Translations under genes and position numbers: made by a program
In this document: in pieces, positions 61,479 to 64,000 of the stretch
How the letters are laid out: each line of letters starts with the position of its first letter
Position numbering within the stretch: position 1 is the stretch's first letter
Assembly (NCBI GenBank): GCA_964384335.1
Contig: CAYLKN010000006.1
Span: forward strand, 1 to 64,000
Source of the DNA: JAUICS01 sp964384335
GTDB taxonomy: Bacteria; Pseudomonadota; Alphaproteobacteria; Micavibrionales; Micavibrionaceae
Length of the DNA stretch: 64,000 nucleotides
Direction: 5' to 3'
The notes under the pieces: model-generated
Databases searched by the model: none
The model's input: only the letters and a program-made list of their open reading frames with translations
Told to the model about the DNA's origin: nothing

Positions 61479-62666
61479 ATGGTATTCTGGCGACATAAAA
61501 AAAACGACCCGAAGGACGATCATAAACTTGATGCGGAAGACAGGCTTTTGCATCACGAGGGAGAGACTTTGATTGAAAAGCCAACGGAATACGACGAAGA
61601 AATTCCATATGATACGCGGCACCAGTTCGATGAAACGGAAACAGAAATTCTTGGTGAGGCAGAAGAAATGTCTCTTTACGGTTATCACGGTGAGGCACAA
61701 TCAGAAAGTACGCAAGGCGGATGGTGGTCCCGCTTGAAGGGCGGACTGTCAAAATCGTCAAACAAGCTGGTAAAAGGAATTACGGATCTTGTTTCGAAGC
61801 GCAAGCTTGATGATGAAACCCTGCAGAATCTTGAAGACCTGTTGATTTCTGCTGATCTTGGACCGTCTGCCGCCGCGCGCCTGGTTGAGGAGTTGCGCAC
61901 GCAAAGGTTTGGAAAGGATACCGACGTTAATGATATCAAAAACATTCTGTTTGAAAGTGTTAATGGAATTCTACATGCGGTTAAGGCGGATCTGGATTTT
62001 GCGCATTCTGATAAAAGGCCGTGTACTGTTCTGATCTGTGGGGTAAACGGCGTTGGAAAAACAACCACCATTGGGAAACTGGCCAGTAAGCTTGTCCACA
62101 AAGACGGCAAAAAAGTAGGTATTGCTGCCGCCGATACATTTCGTGCAGCGGCGATTGAGCAGCTTCAGGTATGGAGTGACCGGGCGCACGCATCACTCAT
62201 TGCAAAGGAAATAGGGGCCGATCCAGCATCCGTCGCTTATGAGGCATACGAAAAATCAGTTGAGGAAAATCAGGATGTTCTTTTCATTGATACGGCAGGT
62301 AGGCTGCATAATAAAGCTAACCTGATGGCCGAACTTGAGAAAATTATACGGGTTCTCAAAAAACGTGATGAAAATGCACCGCATAAAGTTCTGTTGATCC
62401 TGGATGCCACAACCGGTCAGAATGCGCATGCACAGGTTGAAGCCTTCAGGGAGATTGTTAATCTCAGCGGTCTGATAGTGACAAAACTTGACGGTACCGC
62501 AAAGGCAGGTGTTCTTGTCTCTCTTGCCGAAAAATATAAGCTTCCCGTATATGCCGTGGGTGTTGGTGAAGGTATTGAGGATCTTCAGACTTTTGAGCCC
62601 GAGGCATTTGTGAGGGCTCTTCTTGATTTTGATGAAATGCCACTTCCCGAAGCCAGAGGTTCATAA
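61479..62666 (+). CDS. ftsY: Signal recognition particle receptor FtsY
   Basis: A 395-residue SRP receptor GTPase. An acidic N-terminal A domain (about 1-75) is followed by the N domain (WWSRLKGGLSKSSNKLVKGI) and G domain (G1 GVNGVGKTTTIGKLA, ADTFRAAAIEQL, G3 DTAGRLHNKANLM, G4 TKLDGTAKAG). It receives ribosome-SRP complexes at the inner membrane and pairs with Ffh, encoded 5 kb away. Length is normal. Directly upstream of amn (3 bp). Confidence 0.96.
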   Translation: MVFWRHKKNDPKDDHKLDAEDRLLHHEGETLIEKPTEYDEEIPYDTRHQFDETETEILGEAEEMSLYGYHGEAQSESTQGGWWSRLKGGLSKSSNKLVKGITDLVSKRKLDDETLQNLEDLLISADLGPSAAARLVEELRTQRFGKDTDVNDIKNILFESVNGILHAVKADLDFAHSDKRPCTVLICGVNGVGKTTTIGKLASKLVHKDGKKVGIAAADTFRAAAIEQLQVWSDRAHASLIAKEIGADPASVAYEAYEKSVEENQDVLFIDTAGRLHNKANLMAELEKIIRVLKKRDENAPHKVLLILDATTGQNAHAQVEAFREIVNLSGLIVTKLDGTAKAGVLVSLAEKYKLPVYAVGVGEGIEDLQTFEPEAFVRALLDFDEMPLPEARGS

Positions 62667-62669
62667 ATT

Positions 62670-64000
62670 ATGAATAGTGAAAATCCTCAGTTTGCAGAAA
62701 AAAGCTTTACTGACCCTAAAAAAGCTTTCGATTATCTGGAGCAAATCTATTACGCCCAGATATCTTACCTGCGCAAGGCATTTACCGAATTTGCCAATGG
62801 AAAAAATAAAGGGACAAAAATCAGGGCATATTACCCCGAACTTAAAATTGATGCAAAAAATGCAAAACGGATGGATACACGCAGGTCATACGGCTTTGTC
62901 CCAAAGCCGGGTGTGTACTCCACAACCGTAACACGTCCTGATATTTTTAAATATTATCTTGAAAATCACATCCAGCTTTTAAACAAAAATCATGATTGCC
63001 CCATTGTTGTGGGTTTAAGCGATTCTGCAATGCCCGTTCATTTTGCCCTCGGGGATTCTTTCCATCTTGAGGAATCTCTGACACCGGAGCAGCTTGAGCT
63101 TATACCAGCTGTTTTTGACCGCCCGGATCTTGATCTGATGGATGATGATATTGCCAACAATAGTTACATCCACGAGTTTGGAAAAGCTAAACCACTGTCT
63201 TTATTTACTGCACCGCGGATTGATTTAAGTCTGATGCGTCTCCGTCACTACACCGGAACATCCGACATTCATTTTCAAAACTATATAATTTATACGAATT
63301 ATCAGTTTTACATTGACGAATTTATAAAGATTTGTCGTGAGACAATGACTTCAGGTACGAAAAAGTACGGTTTCCTGGAAAATCAGAACTATACGGCATT
63401 TGTTGAACCCGGAAACCTTATCACCGCAAACAAGAATCTTAAAAAAAACAAGGAGAAAGACAACCCCGGTCTTATGCTGAAAAGAATGCCACAGATGCCG
63501 GCTTATCACCTCAAACGTGAGGACGGCTCGGGCATTACAATGATTAATATCGGCGTCGGCCCCTCGAACGCGAAAACAATTTCCGACCATGTCGCCGTTC
63601 TAAGGCCTCATGCCTGGTTGATGCTTGGCCACTGCGCAGGATTAAGAAATTCCCAGAACCTTGGTGATTATGTTCTTGCTCATGGTTATTTGAGGGAAGA
63701 CAACGTTCTTAACAGGGATGTTGATCCGAGCATACCGATACCTGCCCTTGCAGAAATACAGCTCGCGCTTGAACAGGCTGTAAGTGAAATCACCGGGTAT
63801 CAGGGTTATGACCTGAAAAAGATAATGCGTACGGGCACGGTCGCCACAACAGATGACAGAAACTGGGAACTGCGTTCGTCAGTACAGCAAAACAGAAGGT
63901 TAAGTCAAAGCCGCGCCATTGCCATGGATATGGAATCCGGTACAGTTGCGGCGAACGGTTTCAGGTTCAGGGTTCCTTACGGGACGCTTTTATGTGTTTC
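62670..64000 (+). CDS. amn: AMP nucleosidase, partial (runs off window)
   Basis: An open frame from ATG 62670 to the end of the window, 443 codons without a stop. It encodes AMP nucleosidase, which splits AMP to adenine and ribose 5-phosphate. The N-terminal AMN domain includes RRSYGFVPKPGVYSTTVTRP and IVVGLSDSAMPVHFALGDSF; the C-terminal phosphorylase-like domain includes MINIGVGPSNAKT, WLMLGHCAGLRNSQ and AIAMDMESGTVAANGFRF with the catalytic-region MDMES. Family members have about 480-500 residues, so some 40-50 are missing beyond the edge. It starts 3 bp after the ftsY stop. Confidence 0.95.
   Translation, partial: MNSENPQFAEKSFTDPKKAFDYLEQIYYAQISYLRKAFTEFANGKNKGTKIRAYYPELKIDAKNAKRMDTRRSYGFVPKPGVYSTTVTRPDIFKYYLENHIQLLNKNHDCPIVVGLSDSAMPVHFALGDSFHLEESLTPEQLELIPAVFDRPDLDLMDDDIANNSYIHEFGKAKPLSLFTAPRIDLSLMRLRHYTGTSDIHFQNYIIYTNYQFYIDEFIKICRETMTSGTKKYGFLENQNYTAFVEPGNLITANKNLKKNKEKDNPGLMLKRMPQMPAYHLKREDGSGITMINIGVGPSNAKTISDHVAVLRPHAWLMLGHCAGLRNSQNLGDYVLAHGYLREDNVLNRDVDPSIPIPALAEIQLALEQAVSEITGYQGYDLKKIMRTGTVATTDDRNWELRSSVQQNRRLSQSRAIAMDMESGTVAANGFRFRVPYGTLLCV

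Noticed and set aside
1..64000. tRNA, rRNA, prophage or CRISPR loci
   Set aside because: Looked for characteristic T-loop sequences, repeat arrays and phage structural genes and saw none; XerD is a housekeeping recombinase by context.

Overview
This window looks like chromosomal DNA from an alphaproteobacterium. The evidence is gene order and gene content: ffh-rpsP-rimM-trmD-rplS-leuC-leuD-leuB on one strand, cobT-cobS-DnaJ-like divergent from bolA, accA and xerD followed by an unknown secreted protein and aroK, and secA divergent from a parvulin and mutT. I cannot place it below class level with confidence. The sequence is an assembly with two runs of 100 N. Each run is flanked by identical 55-bp sequence, so each is an unmerged contig overlap rather than missing DNA.

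Layout. 1-1600 is a decaying accessory patch: a 3' fragment of an IS5-type transposase, an intact class A serine hydrolase, a VOC gene with two frameshifts and a RidA fragment. 1635-4208 holds a pirin and a probable metal-linked pair (DUF2946-like protein and a His-rich outer-membrane protein). 4302-9758 (minus) is a chaperone-usher fimbrial operon: major subunit, terminator, chaperone, a tetranucleotide tract, usher, tip-like protein, small subunit. 10192-25939 (plus) is a complete MSHA-like type IV pilus locus. It has the extension ATPase, platform protein, PilO/PilP-like proteins, TPR protein, prepilin peptidase, PilT and PilU-like retraction ATPases, a secretin lipoprotein, a large prepilin and a membrane-anchored AraC regulator. 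The two halves of an ABC transporter are interleaved with these genes.

25989-37170 carries a slipin, the CobT/CobS/J-domain/BolA group, an RHH protein, accA, xerD, an unknown secreted protein with a newly noticed 51-aa membrane protein, aroK (without its usual neighbour aroB) and a CorC-type CBS protein. 37263-46566 has an orphan reading frame, secA, a parvulin, a Nudix hydrolase, a methyltransferase, a methionine pair (MetA with Glu111, and a fungal-type cystathionine gamma-synthase), a chorismate mutase and an ACT protein inside an inverted-repeat-bounded segment. 47028-64000 is housekeeping: an outer-membrane barrel, NfeD, the leu genes, the ribosomal/SRP block, alr with an aspartoacylase-like partner, mtaB, ftsY and amn, which runs off the end.

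How it fits together. Two different surface-fibre systems are transcribed divergently from one 430-bp AT-rich region containing a perfect 14-bp palindrome, so coordinated control is possible. The type IV pilus locus with its embedded ABC transporter and membrane AraC protein is the most system-like region. I found no CRISPR array, tRNA, rRNA or prophage.
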